33,085 bases of DNA, taken from the NCBI GenBank assembly GCA_003168355.1, contig PMSQ01000042.1, positions 1-33,085 of the forward strand, in the 5' to 3' direction. The notes beneath the pieces are model-generated. The model did not search any database. It was not told where the DNA came from and was given only the letters and a program-made list of their open reading frames with translations. This DNA is from Acidobacteriaceae bacterium. GTDB taxonomy: Bacteria; Acidobacteriota; Terriglobia; Terriglobales; Acidobacteriaceae. Shown here piece by piece: positions 32,943 through 33,085 of the stretch. Position numbers and translations under genes: made by a program. Numbering within the stretch: position 1 is the first letter of the stretch; every line of letters begins with the position of its first letter.

Positions 32943-33021
32943 GCCGCGGCACCTCAGCGGCTGAAGCCTTAGTCAGGGATAGACGCTTATCGCAGCGCTG
33001 GAAGCGCTGCGCCATCCAAAA
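32943..33021. repeat. Half copy of the nested palindromic repeat
   Basis: The order CGCCG, then CACCTCAGCGGCTGAAGCC, a spacer of about 25 bases, and CGCAGCGCTGGAAGCGCTGC with GCCATCCAAAA follows the right half of the element at 26101-26243. It lies 15 bases after the DUF2207 stop and may act in 3' end formation. Confidence 0.75.
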
Positions 33022-33085
33022 CCTAATAGTTTCAGAGGCTGGCAGGTGCGTTGTTTGGTGAAGTCTGGTGCGCCCGGAGAGACTC

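Overview
This GC-rich window most likely comes from an Acidobacteriota chromosome (Terriglobia-like). The evidence is family-level: two Oar-type TonB-dependent receptors with an N-terminal carboxypeptidase-regulatory-like domain, a secreted VWFA protein of the acidobacterial type, a PD-(D/E)XK gene of a type I associate with this phylum, DUF4386 membrane proteins, and many small palindromic repeats between genes. No 16S gene or other marker is present, so genus cannot be given.

Layout. 1-3853 (+): the end of an F0F1 ATP synthase operon, atpA (3' part)-atpG-atpD-atpC, with decayed repeats in the atpA-atpG and atpG-atpD gaps. 3900-7433 (-): a convergent 1177-aa protein joining a GH18-type domain, a NodB/CE4 deacetylase domain and a membrane GT2 synthase, which I infer makes and edits an amino-sugar exopolysaccharide. 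7698-9122 (+): a GT-C family membrane glycosyltransferase. 9325-13368 (+): a large Oar-like receptor closed by a good terminator. 13449-15112 (-): a small hypothetical protein, a LolA-like protein and a single-pass membrane protein. 15119-15544: a repeat island. 15545-16837 (-): serS. 17019-19733 (-): a second receptor, divergent from a lactate module (+) of an FMN-dependent 2-hydroxy-acid dehydrogenase and an L-lactate permease (19902-23119). Then tRNA-Leu(CAA), tag and a SYLF-domain protein (all -), and a VWFA protein (+).

26289-26841 (-) is a PD-(D/E)XK nuclease-like gene broken by one extra base, with an AT-rich stretch and an extended -10 promoter upstream. 27302-29033 (-) is a compact three-gene membrane-protein operon in which two DUF4386 paralogues flank a 116-aa membrane protein; an antibiotic-biosynthesis-monooxygenase-fold protein lies upstream. 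The window closes with lemA and a DUF2207 protein (+), whose upstream or N-terminal region has been invaded by a palindromic repeat and an 18-bp tandem array.

The most distinctive observations are the GH18-CE4-GT2 fusion, the frameshifted nuclease gene, and at least four families of structured dispersed repeats: a 60-bp core double hairpin at 7.5 and 16.9 kb; a 204-bp element with terminal inverted repeats at 14.5 kb related to one at 30.3 kb; a nested palindrome at 26.1 kb with a half copy at 33.0 kb; and a double hairpin at 15.3, 21.2 and 31.0 kb. A 110-bp segment with terminal inverted repeats lies at 24.7 kb. I saw no CRISPR array, prophage, complete insertion sequence or clear defence system. 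Functions are by recognition of sequence motifs; no database search was run.
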